From positions 100,389-164,388 of the forward strand of contig NZ_CTDX01000012.1 of NCBI RefSeq assembly GCF_001375515.1: a stretch of 64,000 nucleotides of DNA, given 5' to 3'. The position numbers and the translations under genes are program-made. Below the pieces are notes generated by a model. It did no database searches. It was not told the origin of the DNA and was given only the letters and a program-made list of their open reading frames with translations. The stretch comes from Bacillus kwashiorkori (GTDB lineage Bacteria > Bacillota > Bacilli > Bacillales > Caldibacillaceae). Of this stretch, positions 28,288 to 41,356 are shown in pieces (positions within the stretch are counted from its first letter, which is position 1; each line of letters starts with the position of its first letter).

Positions 28288-28324
28288 GCTCCCTTACTTT
28301 TGTAAGTGGGGCTTTTTTGTTTTT
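28288..28324 (+). terminator. pyrG attenuator with pyrimidine-rich 5' arm
   Basis: GCTCCCTTAC (28288-28297) pairs with GTAAGTGGGGC (28302-28312), with one bulged T, followed by TTTTTTGTTTTT. The 5' arm can alternatively pair with a poly-G 5' leader, which would prevent termination when CTP is low. Confidence 0.85.
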
Positions 28325-28439
28325 ATTTTTATTTTTTTTTATGAGTTTTTAGGATTTCATCGATAAACGGTTTATCAGAACGTGAAAACTAAATCCACTC
28401 ATGAAAGCAATAATCTTGGTAAATAATAAACAAAAATAG

Positions 28440-30059
<1,620 letters not shown>

Positions 30060-30065
30060 TAACAA

Positions 30066-30127
30066 GACGCGACTTAACGAATCAAACATAGTCAATGGTG
30101 TTTGAAACGTTAGTCGCGTTTTTTTAA
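30066..30127. terminator. Long terminator between convergent pyrG and ywjG
   Basis: ACGCGACTTAACG and CAAACA on the left pair with TGTTTG and AACGTTAGTCGCGTT on the right, followed by TTTTTTT. The stem exceeds 18 base pairs with short bulges and lies seven bases after the pyrG stop. Confidence 0.8.
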
Positions 30128-30143
30128 TTCCGCCCCAAAATAA

Positions 30144-30671
30144 TTAGTAATCTTCCATAATTTCATCCATTAAAATTTTCATATTATGGAACACATATAG
30201 TGCACAAATTAAATAAGGGTAACCTACTCGACTCCCATCTTCTATTGGGACTAACCCACGCTCCATCTTTAAATCAATAAAGACATCAGCTACATCAACG
30301 AGAGACTCATCACCATCAGTACGTGAACGTGAACTAATGGCTACAAAAGGTATCATCCTTTCTGCTAATTGGCTAGCGAGAGCAATTGCCTCCAAGTCAT
30401 CTGCATGGCGAGAAAAAACTAGAACTCGATCGGCAGAAGTAAGACTCCCTCTATTTTCCTCAGTTAACAAATGGACACCTGTCAGCGGTTCTTGTCCGCT
30501 ACTAGCTTCTACAAAAACTCCATAAAATTCATCTGGAGCATATAAATAAATGTGACCGTCACCAATTAATGCCTGTGCTAATAATCTAGCACCGTCCTCC
30601 AAATTAAACTCTTCATCCGCCTCGATTTTTTTTAAACGTCCAACTAATTGTGTTGTAAAAATTTTTAACAT
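30144..30671 (-). CDS. ywjG: DUF2529 family protein YwjG
   Basis: This 175-residue protein resembles the DUF2529/YwjG family, whose fold is close to SIS phosphosugar-binding domains. The VLVFSRHADDLEAIALASQL and PFVAISSRSRT segments look like SIS core strands and loops. No function is established. It is encoded on the minus strand between pyrG and spo0F, the position of ywjG in B. subtilis. AAAGGAGTG lies six bases before the ATG at 30671. It is divergent from spo0F with about 180 bases between. Confidence 0.8.
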   Translation of the reverse strand: MLKIFTTQLVGRLKKIEADEEFNLEDGARLLAQALIGDGHIYLYAPDEFYGVFVEASSGQEPLTGVHLLTEENRGSLTSADRVLVFSRHADDLEAIALASQLAERMIPFVAISSRSRTDGDESLVDVADVFIDLKMERGLVPIEDGSRVGYPYLICALYVFHNMKILMDEIMEDY

Positions 30672-30854
30672 CTTTTCACTCCTTTAACCCCATTTTAACA
30701 AAAAGTTTATCATTGGCAAAAGCGGGTAATTAAGTAATTGGTGACTAAAATTAGTAACAGTAAAAAATTATCAGAATTTTATTGCGTGAGTTATTTAATT
30801 GTAATATTATTAATATATAGAAATTATATATTTCAAGATTGAAGTGGGGAGTAA

Positions 30855-31220
30855 ATGATGGCTGGTAAATTACTAATTGTTGATGATCAATTCGGTATTC
30901 GCGTATTGTTAAAAGAAATATTTCAAAGAGAAGGTTATGAAACATATCAAGCAGCAAATGGAAAAAGAGCACTGGAAATTGTTAAACAAAAAAAACCAGA
31001 CTTAGTGCTCCTTGATATGAAAATCCCAGGAATGGATGGCTTGGAAATATTAAAACGAATGAAGGAAATAAATGAAGAAATTCGTGTCCTAATCATGACA
31101 GCATATAGCGAACTTAATTTGTTACAAGAAGCAGTCGATCTTGGTGCTTTAGGTCATTTTAAAAAACCATTTGATATCGACGAAATTCGTGAAGTTGTAA
31201 AAAAATATATAAATTTATAG
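30855..31220 (+). CDS. spo0F: Sporulation phosphorelay response regulator Spo0F
   Basis: This 121-residue single-domain receiver passes phosphate from sensor kinases to Spo0B at the start of sporulation. The acidic pocket (DD at 10-11), phospho-acceptor Asp54 in [10 protein letters not shown], Thr82 and Lys104 (HFKKP) are all at the canonical positions. It lacks an output domain, as expected. The start is the first ATG of ATGATG, following AGTGGGGAG; the second ATG would also serve. The upstream 180 bases are AT-rich; I could not identify a convincing sigma-H promoter or Spo0A box by eye. Confidence 0.96.
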   Translation: MMAGKLLIVDDQFGIRVLLKEIFQREGYETYQAANGKRALEIVKQKKPDLVLLDMKIPGMDGLEILKRMKEINEEIRVLIMTAYSELNLLQEAVDLGALGHFKKPFDIDEIREVVKKYINL

Positions 31221-31432
31221 TACTAATAGGAAATAATTTTTGTGCATTAATGTTCATAATATTGCCCTTCATTGAAAAAAATTATTAATAGTAACGTGGT
31301 AAAATAATAGTAAATTTGTTAATATAACAAGTGTGAACAAATTATGCCATTTCCTGTAAGTATCATACATATGACACGCTTGGTAACAATATATAGTGAA
31401 ATGGAAATTAAAATTTTTAAGGAGGAGCAATT

Positions 31433-32293
31433 ATGCCTTTAGTATCAATGACTGAAATGCTTCAAAAAGCTAAAGAAGAACATTATGCAGTTGGTCAATT
31501 CAACATTAACAACTTGGAATATACCCAAGCAATTTTACAAGCTGCAGAAGAAGAAAAATCACCAGTTATCCTTGGTGTATCTGAAGGTGCGGCAAGATAT
31601 ATGGGCGGTTTCAAACTTGTAACAGCTATGGTAAAAGCATTAATGGAAGAATATAAAATTTCCGTTCCGGTAGCAATCCACTTAGATCACGGTTCCAGCT
31701 ATGAGTCTTGTGCGAAAGCAATTCATGCTGGTTTTACTTCTGTAATGATCGATGCGTCTCATCATCCATTTGAAGAAAACATTGAAATTACAGGAAAAGT
31801 AACCGAACTTGCCCACTTCCATGGCGTTTCTGTCGAAGCGGAACTTGGAACGGTTGGTGGACAAGAAGATGATGTAGTTGCAGAAGGTATTATTTACGCT
31901 GATCCACAAGAATGTGTGGAACTAGTAAAACGTACAGGTATTGATGCATTAGCACCTGCATTAGGTTCTGTTCATGGTCCATACAAAGGCGAACCAGTAC
32001 TTGGTTTTAAAGAAATGGAAGAAATTAGCAACTTAACAGGGCTTCCTTTAGTTCTTCACGGAGGAACTGGAATCCCAACAAAAGATATTCAAAAAGCAAT
32101 TTCATTAGGTACGGCAAAAATTAATGTAAATACAGAAAACCAAATTGCTTCAGCAAAAACAGTTCGTGAAGTTCTTGCGGCAGATGCTGACGTATATGAT
32201 CCAAGAAAATTCTTAGGACCAGCTAGAGAAACAATTAAAGCAACTGTTATCGGCAAAATGAGAGAATTTGGTTCCTCAGGTAAAGCACTATAA
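31433..32293 (+). CDS. fbaA: Class II fructose-1,6-bisphosphate aldolase
   Basis: This 286-residue zinc-dependent aldolase of glycolysis and gluconeogenesis cleaves fructose 1,6-bisphosphate. It has [12 protein letters not shown] with the Zn-ligand His and catalytic Asp, [14 protein letters not shown], the second His in [11 protein letters not shown], and VLHGGTGIP with the third. The ATG follows AAGGAGGAG. A terminator lies 20 bases after the stop. It lies in the conserved spo0F-fbaA-tal-murAB order. Confidence 0.97.
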   Translation: MPLVSMTEMLQKAKEEHYAVGQFNINNLEYTQAILQAAEEEKSPVILGVSEGAARYMGGFKLVTAMVKALMEEYKISVPVAIHLDHGSSYESCAKAIHAGFTSVMIDASHHPFEENIEITGKVTELAHFHGVSVEAELGTVGGQEDDVVAEGIIYADPQECVELVKRTGIDALAPALGSVHGPYKGEPVLGFKEMEEISNLTGLPLVLHGGTGIPTKDIQKAISLGTAKINVNTENQIASAKTVREVLAADADVYDPRKFLGPARETIKATVIGKMREFGSSGKAL

Positions 32294-32312
32294 TAAATAA
32301 ACATTTCTAAAG

Positions 32313-32343
32313 AAAAACCGTCTAATTAATAGGCGGTTTTTTT
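32313..32343 (+). terminator. Intrinsic terminator after fbaA
   Basis: AAAAACCGTCTA pairs with TAGGCGGTTTTTT around ATTAA; the T-run is part of the 3' arm. Confidence 0.85.
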
Positions 32344-32495
32344 AAATGGTCAATTGTTGCAAATTTCTTATTTTATTGCCGTATATCTGCTATATTTATT
32401 ATGAAAGGAAACGCCTTTTTCTATAGTCTGTAGTAAATTTGATAAAAATTTAAAACAGTAATGAAATAATAAAAAGTAAAATAGGGGGAATTCAA

Positions 32496-33143
32496 ATGAA
32501 ATTTTTTATTGACACGGCAAACATGGAAGAGATTAAAGAAGCATTTTCTATAGGGGTAATTGATGGGGTAACAACTAACCCATCATTAGTAGCGAAAGAA
32601 AACATCTCCTTTGAAGAACGGTTAAAAGAAATTACTGAACTCGTTCCTGGGTCCGTGAGTGCAGAAGTCATTTCTTTACATGCAGAAGGGATGTTAAAGG
32701 AAGGAAGAGAATTAGCAAAAATTGCACCAAACATTACAATCAAAGTTCCTATGACAAAAGAAGGGTTGAAAGCTGTTTCTACTTTTGCAAAAGAGGGAAT
32801 AAAGACAAACGTAACTTTAATATTTAGTGCTAATCAAGCATTGTTAGCGGCAAGAGCGGGTGCTACATACGTCTCACCTTTTCTAGGCAGATTAGACGAT
32901 ATTGGACATAATGGATTAGAATTAATTAGTGATATTGCCGACATATTTGCCATTCATCACATTCATACAGAAATTATTGCTGCCTCCATTAGGCATCCAG
33001 AACATGTGAAAGAAGCAGCATTACGAGGGTCCCATATTGCAACAGTTCCATATAAAGTGCTTATGCAACTAATCAACCATCCACTAACAGACCGAGGAAT
33101 TGAACAATTTTTAACAGACTGGGAAAAACGAACGAACAAATGA
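32496..33143 (+). CDS. tal: Transaldolase (small, TalC/FSA-like)
   Basis: This 215-residue TIM-barrel enzyme is of the short transaldolase class (B. subtilis YwjH). It opens [17 protein letters not shown] and has [10 protein letters not shown]. The Schiff-base lysine lies in NITIKVPMT (about residue 84), followed by [13 protein letters not shown] and [11 protein letters not shown]. It moves a dihydroxyacetone unit between sugar phosphates in the pentose phosphate pathway; fructose-6-phosphate aldolase activity is a less likely alternative. The ATG follows AGGGGGAA. Confidence 0.93.
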   Translation: MKFFIDTANMEEIKEAFSIGVIDGVTTNPSLVAKENISFEERLKEITELVPGSVSAEVISLHAEGMLKEGRELAKIAPNITIKVPMTKEGLKAVSTFAKEGIKTNVTLIFSANQALLAARAGATYVSPFLGRLDDIGHNGLELISDIADIFAIHHIHTEIIAASIRHPEHVKEAALRGSHIATVPYKVLMQLINHPLTDRGIEQFLTDWEKRTNK

Positions 33144-33411
33144 GACATGTTAAATAGAGAAAATAGCTAGTAATACATGTCCCTTCCGATAAAATTGGCC
33201 ACCTATGAATAAAAATTAACAAACTCATATATGTTTCCCTTTCTTTTTTTAAAAATATCTTGAATAATAGAGGGGGAATGCTTTTTTAAGTTTTCCTTAT
33301 TTTTCTTTATAAAAGATGGCAATACTGTTAGTATAATAAACTTTATATAATACAAAAATGACATATAGAATTCGTAATGGTCGATACTTTCTATACTGGA
33401 AGGAGATAATC

Positions 33412-34698
33412 ATGGAAAAAATTAAAATTATAGGTGGCCAACCATTACAAGGTTCTGTACGAATAAATGGGGCGAAAAATAGTGCAGTTGCTCTAATACC
33501 AGCCTCGATATTAGCAGAATCACCAGTAACAATTGAAGGTCTTCCGGAAATATCGGATGTAGAAATATTAAAAGATTTGCTTGAGGAAATTGGTGGGACA
33601 GTTCACTTTGACGGGCAAGATATGACAATCGATCCATCTAATATGACCTCCATGCCATTACCAAATGGTAAAGTGAAAAAATTGCGCGCATCCTACTATT
33701 TAATGGGTGCGATGCTTGGCAGGTTTAAAAAAGCTGTCATCGGCCTTCCTGGTGGGTGTCATCTAGGACCGAGGCCAATTGACCAACATATTAAAGGGTT
33801 TGAAGCATTAGGTGCGAAAGTAACGAATGAACAAGGTGCGATTTATTTGCAAGCGGACGAATTAATCGGAGCCCGTGTTTATTTAGACGTAGTTAGCGTC
33901 GGGGCAACTATTAATATTATGCTTGCAGCTGTTCGGGCAAAAGGAAGGACAGTTATTGAAAATGCTGCGAAAGAACCGGAAATTATTGACGTTGCCACAT
34001 TACTTACTAATATGGGTGCAAAAATAAAAGGTGCTGGTACCGACGTTATCCGCATTGACGGAGTAGAACATCTTCGCGGCTGCCGTCATACAATTATTCC
34101 TGACCGCATTGAGGCAGGAACGTATATGGTAATTGCTGCCGCTATCGGAGAAGGGGTCATGATTGACAACGTAATTCCTCATCATTTGGAGTCGTTAACT
34201 GCCAAGTTGCGTGAAATGAACGTATCGGTAGAAACAGCAGATGATCAAATATTTGTCAGCCGCGCACCAATTATGAAACCAGTAGACATTAAAACATTAG
34301 TTTATCCTGGCTTTCCGACCGATTTACAACAACCAATTACAGCCTTATTAACGCAGGCCAACGGAACAAGCGTAGTAACAGATACTATTTACAATGCCCG
34401 ATTTAAACATATTGATGAATTAAGAAGAATGAATGCGCGCATCAAGGTAGAAGGCAGTTCAGCGATCATATCTGGACCTGTTCAATTACAAGGGGCAAAG
34501 GTACGGGCAACCGATTTGCGTGCAGGAGCTGCGTTAATTATCGCTGGTCTATTAGGGAATGGTTTAACAGAAATAACTGGAGTAGAACATATTGATCGCG
34601 GTTATAGCCATGTCGTTGAAAAGCTTCGCGGACTCGGTGCGAACGTATGGCGTGAAAAATTATCGGAAGAAGAAATGGAACAAGTGAAAAACTTGTAA
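33412..34698 (+). CDS. murAB: UDP-N-acetylglucosamine 1-carboxyvinyltransferase (second MurA)
   Basis: This 428-residue enoylpyruvyl transferase makes the first committed step of peptidoglycan synthesis. [14 protein letters not shown] at the N terminus is the UDP-GlcNAc site, and the fosfomycin-target cysteine is present in [13 protein letters not shown] (about residue 118). By position after fbaA-tal this is the MurAB/MurZ paralogue rather than the murA encoded near atp. The frame is open from 33358, but AAGGAG seven bases before the ATG at 33412 and family alignment fix the start. Confidence 0.95.
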   Translation: MEKIKIIGGQPLQGSVRINGAKNSAVALIPASILAESPVTIEGLPEISDVEILKDLLEEIGGTVHFDGQDMTIDPSNMTSMPLPNGKVKKLRASYYLMGAMLGRFKKAVIGLPGGCHLGPRPIDQHIKGFEALGAKVTNEQGAIYLQADELIGARVYLDVVSVGATINIMLAAVRAKGRTVIENAAKEPEIIDVATLLTNMGAKIKGAGTDVIRIDGVEHLRGCRHTIIPDRIEAGTYMVIAAAIGEGVMIDNVIPHHLESLTAKLREMNVSVETADDQIFVSRAPIMKPVDIKTLVYPGFPTDLQQPITALLTQANGTSVVTDTIYNARFKHIDELRRMNARIKVEGSSAIISGPVQLQGAKVRATDLRAGAALIIAGLLGNGLTEITGVEHIDRGYSHVVEKLRGLGANVWREKLSEEEMEQVKNL

Positions 34699-34756
34699 TA
34701 TATAACACAAACTTATTTAGCTCAAGATGAACAAGAATATAAAGGCAAATATTAAA

Positions 34757-34818
34757 GGCGTCTGGCTTCTTATAACACAAAGTTTTATTTGTGTTGGTTG
34801 CCCGGCTCTTTTTTTTAT
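34757..34818 (+). terminator. Probable terminator after murAB
   Basis: AACACAAA (34774-34781) pairs with TTTGTGTT (34788-34795). A GGC/GCC outer pairing precedes a run of eight T. The spacing between the inner stem and the T-run is loose. Confidence 0.55.
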
Positions 34819-34950
34819 AGAAAAATTGCCCATTTCGTTTGGGACATTTTGCAACAAAATTAGGCACAAAAATCCCCTATACCCCATATAATGTGTTACA
34901 ATATTTTATATTAGTGTTATACAATTTATAGAGCGATCAGGGGGATAGGG

Positions 34951-35913
34951 ATGGAAAGAAGTTTATCAATGGAATTAGTTCGAGTAACAGAAGCTGCTGC
35001 ACTATCATCAGCCAGGTGGATGGGACGAGGTAAAAAAGAAGAAGCAGATGAAGCGGCAACATCGGCAATGCGCGACGTCTTTGATACAGTTCCGATGAAA
35101 GGCACCGTTGTCATTGGAGAAGGGGAAATGGATGAAGCACCAATGTTATACATCGGTGAAAAATTAGGTACTGGCTACGGTCCGCGAGTGGATGTCGCGG
35201 TAGATCCGTTAGAAGGCACAAATATTGTTGCTTCTGGCGGTTGGAATGCTTTAGCGGTCGTAGCGGTGGCAGACGACGGGAATCTCCTTCATGCACCAGA
35301 TATGTATATGGAGAAAATTGCTGTTGGACCAGAAGCCGTCGGTCAAATTGATATTAACGCTTCTATTTTAGATAACTTAAAGGCGGTCGCAAAAGCGAAA
35401 AATAAAGATATAGAAGATGTAGTTGCAACGGTTCTAAATCGCTCAAGACATGAAAAAATTATTAATGAGCTAAGAGAAGCTGGAGCAAGAATAAAATTAA
35501 TTAATGATGGGGATGTGGCTGGGGCAATTAATACAGCATTTGACCAAACGGGTGTGGATATTTTATTTGGCATTGGTGGCGCACCTGAAGGAGTATTAGC
35601 TGCAGTCGCATTAAAATGTCTTGGCGGAGAAATTCAAGGAAGATTAATTCCACAAAACGATCAAGAACTTGCCCGTTGTATAAAAATGGGTATAGATATT
35701 AATAAAGTGTTACAAATGAGAGACTTAGTTCGCGGGGACGATGCCATTTTTGCCGCAACAGGAGTTACCGATGGAGAATTATTACGTGGCGTTCAATTTA
35801 AAGGTTCCTATGGACAAACTCATTCCATCGTCATGCGAGCTAGATCGGGCACCGTTCGATTTATTGAAGGCAGACATTCATTAAAGAAAAAACCAAATTT
35901 AGTCATAAAATAA
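34951..35913 (+). CDS. glpX: Class II fructose-1,6-bisphosphatase
   Basis: This 320-residue GlpX-type phosphatase hydrolyses fructose 1,6-bisphosphate in gluconeogenesis. It opens [20 protein letters not shown]. Metal and phosphate ligands are visible in [26 protein letters not shown] and [21 protein letters not shown]. The ATG follows AGGGGGATAGGG. It is the conserved left neighbour of rho. Confidence 0.95.
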   Translation: MERSLSMELVRVTEAAALSSARWMGRGKKEEADEAATSAMRDVFDTVPMKGTVVIGEGEMDEAPMLYIGEKLGTGYGPRVDVAVDPLEGTNIVASGGWNALAVVAVADDGNLLHAPDMYMEKIAVGPEAVGQIDINASILDNLKAVAKAKNKDIEDVVATVLNRSRHEKIINELREAGARIKLINDGDVAGAINTAFDQTGVDILFGIGGAPEGVLAAVALKCLGGEIQGRLIPQNDQELARCIKMGIDINKVLQMRDLVRGDDAIFAATGVTDGELLRGVQFKGSYGQTHSIVMRARSGTVRFIEGRHSLKKKPNLVIK

Positions 35914-35982
35914 AACGTAACTATCCATCAGAGTGGACCTCCTATTCCAATGCGGATGGAAAAGTTATTTTGGAAAAGGCAG

Positions 35983-36015
35983 AACATCTTCGTAGATAAT
36001 CAACGGAGATGTTTT
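35983..36015 (+). terminator. Weak terminator-like hairpin after glpX
   Basis: AACATCTTCGT pairs with ACGGAGATGTT with one mismatch, followed by TTGCGGTTTG, a poor T-tract. Confidence 0.5.
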
Positions 36016-36379
36016 GCGGTTTGTAGGAACAATCTAATTTCTTAGAACAAATCAAGAGCAAACATTCTTAATCTTATGAGGAGAACACGAACCTTGTCTA
36101 TATTTGTAGATAATTTTCTTGAAATCAGTATAAACAAAGTCTTTTTCTATTTTTCTTAATATGATAAAATGGAAAAGGATGATATACTATGTAATTGTGC
36201 CGACCACTGTTTGATTTTTCAAAAATATGGGTAAAATAACTATTGTATTTAATAGAGAAAAAAGAGCTGCCCCAACAGCAAATAGAAAGTACTTCTATCA
36301 TTTTCCCTTCTCAAATTGCTAATCCATTAAAGAAAAAACGATATAGTAAATGTAAAATTAAAAAAAGTGTGGTGTCAAA
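36016..36379. other. rho upstream region
   Basis: This is 364 AT-rich bases with no open frame that has a ribosome binding site. Plausible -10 sequences (TATGATAAAAT near 36161) occur, but I cannot single out one promoter. Nothing else is recognised. Confidence 0.4.
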
Positions 36380-37672
36380 ATGGACGAGATTAATGTTAAT
36401 ATATCAGCGCTAGAGAGCATGAAGTTGAAAGAACTTTATGAACTTGCGCGCAAATACCAAATTTCCTATTACGGGAAATTAACGAAGAAAGAATTAATTT
36501 TTGCTATTTTAAAAGCAAGAGCAGAACGAGAAGGATACTTCTTTATGGAAGGTGTCCTTGATATTATTCAATCAGAGGGATTTGGATTTTTACGGCCAAT
36601 TAATTATTCAGCGAGCTCTGAAGATATTTATATTTCAGCTTCGCAAATTAGACGGTTCGATTTGCGAAATGGTGATAAAGTATCTGGTAAAGTTCGACCT
36701 CCAAAGGAAAATGAACGCTATTTTGGTCTGCTTCACGTTGAAGCTGTAAATGGGGAAGATCCAGAAACAGCGAAAGAACGGGTTCACTTCCCGGCACTAA
36801 CGCCACTTTACCCAAATCTTCAAATTAAGTTAGAAACGAAATCAAATATTTTATCGACAAGGATAATGGATTTAATTACACCGGTCGGCTTCGGTCAACG
36901 TGGATTAATTGTTGCTCCGCCAAAAGCAGGAAAAACGATGCTGTTAAAACAAATTGCTAATAGCATTACAGCCAATCATCCAGATACGGAGTTAATTGTC
37001 CTATTAATCGACGAACGTCCAGAAGAAGTGACCGATATTGAACGTTCAGTTGATGCAGAGGTCGTTAGTTCCACATTCGATGAAGTGCCAGAAAACCATA
37101 TAAAAGTAGCTGAACTCGTATTAGATCGAGCAATGCGATTAGTGGAACATAAACGCGATGTTGTCATTTTAATGGATAGCATTACGAGATTAGCACGAGC
37201 ATACAATTTAGTTATTCCACCAAGTGGCCGTACGTTATCTGGTGGTATCGACCCTGCAGCATTTCATAGACCGAAACGTTTCTTTGGGGCGGCAAGAAAT
37301 ATTGAAGAAGGTGGCAGCTTAACTATTTTAGCTACTGCATTAATCGATACCGGCTCCCGGATGGACGATGTTATTTATGAAGAGTTTAAAGGTACTGGTA
37401 ATATGGAGCTCCACTTAGACCGTTCACTTGCGGAAAGACGAATTTTCCCTGCAATCGATATTCGTCGTTCAGGTACGAGAAAAGAAGAACTGCTAATTCC
37501 GAAAGATCACCTAGATGTTCTTTGGGCAATCCGGAAAACTATGTCCGACCAGCCTGATTTTGCCGAGAAATTTTTACGGAAATTACAACAATCCAAAACA
37601 AATAGTGGTTTTCTAGCAGATCTTCAAGATGAACTAAAAACATCTGGTATTAACAAATATTCCATGCTATAA
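36380..37672 (+). CDS. rho: Transcription termination factor Rho
   Basis: This 430-residue hexameric RNA helicase has a Rho-N domain (about 8-45), a cold-shock-like RNA-binding domain (about 50-120, with GFGFLRP), and the RecA-type ATPase with Walker [12 protein letters not shown] near residue 182 and Walker [14 protein letters not shown]. The Q/R loops [10 protein letters not shown] are present. The ATG at 36380 is preceded by a weak GTGTGGTGTC site. It lies between glpX and rpmE, the usual bacillar order. Confidence 0.97.
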   Translation: MDEINVNISALESMKLKELYELARKYQISYYGKLTKKELIFAILKARAEREGYFFMEGVLDIIQSEGFGFLRPINYSASSEDIYISASQIRRFDLRNGDKVSGKVRPPKENERYFGLLHVEAVNGEDPETAKERVHFPALTPLYPNLQIKLETKSNILSTRIMDLITPVGFGQRGLIVAPPKAGKTMLLKQIANSITANHPDTELIVLLIDERPEEVTDIERSVDAEVVSSTFDEVPENHIKVAELVLDRAMRLVEHKRDVVILMDSITRLARAYNLVIPPSGRTLSGGIDPAAFHRPKRFFGAARNIEEGGSLTILATALIDTGSRMDDVIYEEFKGTGNMELHLDRSLAERRIFPAIDIRRSGTRKEELLIPKDHLDVLWAIRKTMSDQPDFAEKFLRKLQQSKTNSGFLADLQDELKTSGINKYSML

Positions 37673-37822
37673 AAGTATTGGCGATAATTGCTAACAATCT
37701 TGAATCAATCAAATATTGCATTTCATTTCATGCCTTGTTATAATAATAACAGTGTTTTTTAAATGAGTATGATTATAATAGATTAACTCTGTTTCAAAAT
37801 GATTCAGGGCAAAAGGAGTTGA

Positions 37823-38029
<207 letters not shown>

Positions 38030-38055
38030 TTGGATTAATTTTTTTAGAACAAACA

Positions 38056-38143
38056 AAAACGGAACTGTCCAGAAAGTGCTTAATTTCGACGGAAGCGAGC
38101 AAAACTCCTTTCGTCATCTACTTTTAGACAGCTCCGTTTTTTT
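38056..38143 (+). terminator. Large terminator after rpmE
   Basis: AAAACGGAACTGTC (38056-38069) pairs with GACAGCTCCGTTTT with one mismatch. An inner GACGGAAG/CTTTCGTC hairpin stacks in the loop, and seven T follow. Confidence 0.85.
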
Positions 38144-38282
38144 ATCGGTACCTTTTTGTTTAGCAAATTTGTAATAAAAAACATTACAAAAATAAAGCCA
38201 TATGGATTAATATATAGAAAGGTACAAAAACTAATTTGAGAGCAGAAAAGGGAGTTATTGAATGGAAGGAGCAGCCACTTAC

Positions 38283-38906
38283 ATGTACGTAATGAAACAA
38301 ACAGGATGGATAGAAGTTATTTGCGGCAGTATGTTTTCCGGAAAGTCAGAAGAACTAATTCGTCGGGTGCGCCGCTGCCAGTTTGCCAAACAAAAAGTTG
38401 TCGTATTTAAACCAAAGTTGGATGATCGATATAGCAAAGATGCGGTAGTGTCCCATAATGGGGAAACCGTATATGCAACACCAATTAACGATGCAGAGGA
38501 AATATTTTCCCATTTAACAGAAGAGGTAGAAGTAATTGCGATTGATGAAGCACAATTTTTCGGTGAAAATATTATAGACATCGTGCAAGGTTTAGCAGAT
38601 GATGGCTTTCGTGTCATTTTAGCTGGTCTCGATCAAGACTTCCGTGGGGAACCTTTTGGCCCAATGCCCCATCTGTTAAGCGTTGCAGAGCAAATTACGA
38701 AATTACAAGCTGTCTGTGTTGTGTGCGGATCACCTGCCAGCAGAACTCAACGATTAATTAATGGGAAACCAGCTTCCTATTACGATCCAGTCATATTAGT
38801 TGGTGCTAGTGAAAGTTATGAACCGCGCTGCAGACATCACCATCTCGTACCAGAGGCACCAAGGAATGAAAATCCGTTATTTGAAAAACGAACGGTTATT
38901 AAATAG
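38283..38906 (+). CDS. tdk: Thymidine kinase
   Basis: This 207-residue type II thymidine kinase salvages thymidine. The P-loop is [12 protein letters not shown], Walker B AIDEAQFF, and the lasso and zinc-binding [13 protein letters not shown]...CRHHH segments are complete. Homologues start at MYVMKQTGW (38283, AAGGAG 11 bases upstream). An in-frame ATG at 38262 with AAGGGAG at seven bases would add seven residues and cannot be excluded. Confidence 0.94.
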   Translation: MYVMKQTGWIEVICGSMFSGKSEELIRRVRRCQFAKQKVVVFKPKLDDRYSKDAVVSHNGETVYATPINDAEEIFSHLTEEVEVIAIDEAQFFGENIIDIVQGLADDGFRVILAGLDQDFRGEPFGPMPHLLSVAEQITKLQAVCVVCGSPASRTQRLINGKPASYYDPVILVGASESYEPRCRHHHLVPEAPRNENPLFEKRTVIK

Positions 38907-39047
38907 CTGGATTAATTAGTAAAAAAATGATGACCGCCCTACAAATTAAACAATCAATAGTGGTAATGTAATTCACTTTTAGAATAGAAATTATTTAGTA
39001 GTAAGAAAGTTGAATAAATTTTTATAGAGGTTTGAGGTGAACTCTTC

Positions 39048-40115
39048 ATGTTTGATCGGCTCGAAGCAGTTGAAGATCGTTATGAGAAATTAAACGAATT
39101 ACTTAGTGACCCAGAAGTCGTAAGTGATCCGAAAAAATTACGCGAATACTCAAAAGAACAGTCAGATATTCAAGAAACGGTAGAAACATACCGTGAATAT
39201 AAACTTGTAAAAGAACAATTACAAGAAGCAAAATTAATGATGGAAGAAAAACTCGATGCAGAAATGCGCGAAATGGTAAAAGAAGAAATAGATGAACTAG
39301 AAACGAAAATAGAAGAATTGGAAGAACGGCTGAAGCTTTTATTAGTACCGAAAGACCCGAACGATGACAAAAACGTCATTATGGAAATTCGTGGAGCTGC
39401 TGGTGGCGAAGAAGCAGCTTTATTTGCTGGTAACTTATATCGGATGTATAGCCGATATGCGGAATCGCAAGGGTGGAAAACAGAAGTCATTGAAGCCCAT
39501 GCAACAGGCCTTGGCGGCTATAAAGAAATTATTTTTATGATTAATGGAAAAGGTGCGTACTCTAAATTAAAGTATGAAAATGGGGCACACCGAGTTCAAC
39601 GGGTACCTGAAACAGAATCAGGGGGACGCATCCATACATCTACAGCAACAGTTGCCTGTCTTCCTGAGGCAGAAGATGTGGAAGTGGAAATAAACGAAAA
39701 AGACATCCGTTTTGATACGTATGCCTCTTCAGGTGCTGGCGGACAAAGTGTTAATACGACTATGTCTGCAGTACGTTTAACACATATTCCAACTGGCATT
39801 GTTGTTACATGTCAAGATGAAAGATCGCAAATAAAAAACCGTGAAAAAGCGATGAAAGTTTTACGTGCGCGCATTTATGATAAGTACCAACAAGAAGTGC
39901 AAGCAGAGTATGATGAAAACCGCAAAACTGCCGTAGGAACTGGCGACCGTTCTGAACGAATTCGCACTTATAATTTTCCGCAAAATCGTGTGACAGATCA
40001 CCGCATTGGGTTAACAATCCAAAAGCTGGATCAAATACTAGAAGGCAAGCTTGATGAAATTATTGAGGCACTCGTACTTGAAGAGCAGGCGGAGAAGTTA
40101 AAAAATGAAGAATAA
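39048..40115 (+). CDS. prfA: Peptide chain release factor 1
   Basis: This 355-residue RF1 recognises UAA and UAG stops. The peptidyl-hydrolysis motif [10 protein letters not shown] (GGQ about residue 230) is intact, and the anticodon-like tip region fits PxT (the sequence contains [11 protein letters not shown] before it). The ATG follows GAGGTG. The last 11 bases overlap prmC, whose product methylates the GGQ glutamine, so enzyme and substrate are coupled. Confidence 0.97.
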   Translation: MFDRLEAVEDRYEKLNELLSDPEVVSDPKKLREYSKEQSDIQETVETYREYKLVKEQLQEAKLMMEEKLDAEMREMVKEEIDELETKIEELEERLKLLLVPKDPNDDKNVIMEIRGAAGGEEAALFAGNLYRMYSRYAESQGWKTEVIEAHATGLGGYKEIIFMINGKGAYSKLKYENGAHRVQRVPETESGGRIHTSTATVACLPEAEDVEVEINEKDIRFDTYASSGAGGQSVNTTMSAVRLTHIPTGIVVTCQDERSQIKNREKAMKVLRARIYDKYQQEVQAEYDENRKTAVGTGDRSERIRTYNFPQNRVTDHRIGLTIQKLDQILEGKLDEIIEALVLEEQAEKLKNEE

Positions 40116-41010
40116 GAACAATGTAAAAGTTTACGAAGCTCTCCAATGGGCTTCTTCTTTTTTAGTACAACATGAACGAGATGAAAATATTGCGGAAATG
40201 AGTTTAAAGCATGTATTACAATCCGATCGTACCCAATTATTAGCAAACTTACATCGACAGTTGTCAGAAACAGAATATGAGCAGTTCGCATCCTTAATTA
40301 ATCAACACATAAAAGGCGTGCCCATCCAATATTTAATCGGCAGTGAGGAATTTTATGGTAGGAAGTTTATCGTCAATGAACATGTGTTAATTCCTCGTCC
40401 TGAAACAGAGGAGCTTGTATATGGAATTTTACAACGGGCAAAACGGTTGTTTCCTATGCGTTTTAGCGCACCTGGAATGCAAATAGTTGATATAGGAACT
40501 GGGAGCGGGGCAATTGCCATTACATTGAAGCTAGAAAATCCTACCTTTCAAGTCGTCGCAACGGATATTTCCGCTAGTGCACTTCGTGTAGCGAAGCAAA
40601 ATGCACTTAACTTACAGGCGAATATTGAATTTGTAGAAGGTGACTTATTTTCTCCGTTTCTTAATGTGGAAAACAGTAAAGAGGTGCGTAAGTTTGATAT
40701 TGTTATCTCCAACCCACCTTACATACCATTAACTGAAGAAACACAAATTTCAACGGTTGTTAAAGATTATGAACCAGCATCCGCACTTTTTGCAGGGGAA
40801 GATGGGTTAGATTGTTACCGACGGATTATTGAACAACTCCCACTAGTCATCCAGCCGAAAGCGCTTATAGGATTTGAAATCGGTACTGGACAAGGTAAGG
40901 CAGTTTCTGGATTACTTACTCAACAGTTTGGCAATTTAGTAACAATTGAAATTGTAGATGATATTAATGGGAAAGAACGGATGGTATTTGCGGAAATAAA
41001 TACCCAATGA
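40105..41010 (+). CDS. prmC: Release factor glutamine methyltransferase
   Basis: This 301-residue SAM-dependent enzyme methylates the GGQ glutamine of RF1/RF2. It has an N-terminal helical domain, then a Rossmann fold with [14 protein letters not shown] and the signature ISNPPYIP that holds the target glutamine. The start overlaps prfA by 11 bases, with GGCGGAG upstream in prfA. The downstream 180 bases before the insertion sequence hold no convincing gene. Confidence 0.95.
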   Translation: MKNKNNVKVYEALQWASSFLVQHERDENIAEMSLKHVLQSDRTQLLANLHRQLSETEYEQFASLINQHIKGVPIQYLIGSEEFYGRKFIVNEHVLIPRPETEELVYGILQRAKRLFPMRFSAPGMQIVDIGTGSGAIAITLKLENPTFQVVATDISASALRVAKQNALNLQANIEFVEGDLFSPFLNVENSKEVRKFDIVISNPPYIPLTEETQISTVVKDYEPASALFAGEDGLDCYRRIIEQLPLVIQPKALIGFEIGTGQGKAVSGLLTQQFGNLVTIEIVDDINGKERMVFAEINTQ

Positions 41011-41246
41011 ACAATTAATTCATGAATAGAAAGAAGAGGTAATGGCGGGTACAACGCGAGACGGAGGGCTTACAAAGGTTGCGATACACTATTGTCCATT
41101 ACATGTTTAACGGCAAGCTCCAACCCCGAATTTTAGAATAGTTGTTTAGTGAGGCGGCCCGAGGACTAACCAAGGGCCCCTTAACATTTATGGCTCTTCG
41201 CTATTTAGTGTGGGTATAAAAGAATCTCGGACCATAATAAGTGGTA

Positions 41247-41356
41247 AGCTCCTTCTCAACTTTTGATAGTTTTCCATTTTACGGGGAGGCTGTCAAGGAA
41301 AGCACTTGACAACCTCCCCGTAAAATGGAGCTGGGTCTGTAAGTTGAGAAGGACCT
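41247..41356 (-). terminator. Nested inverted repeat at the 3' end of the transposase gene
   Basis: The outer arms 41247-41262 and 41341-41356 pair with 14 of 16 matches. The inner arms 41274-41297 and 41305-41328 pair with 23 of 24 around a seven-base loop. The structure begins at the transposase stop codon and could terminate or insulate transcription across the element. Confidence 0.75.

Noticed and set aside
30700..30854. Sigma-H promoter and Spo0A box of spo0F
   Set aside because: A GAAT at 30774 lacks a matching upstream element at the right distance, and no TGNCGAA box is clear.
41041..41110. Short ORF after prmC (22 codons from the ATG at 41043)
   Set aside because: Its ribosome binding site is almost in contact with the ATG, and nothing supports coding.
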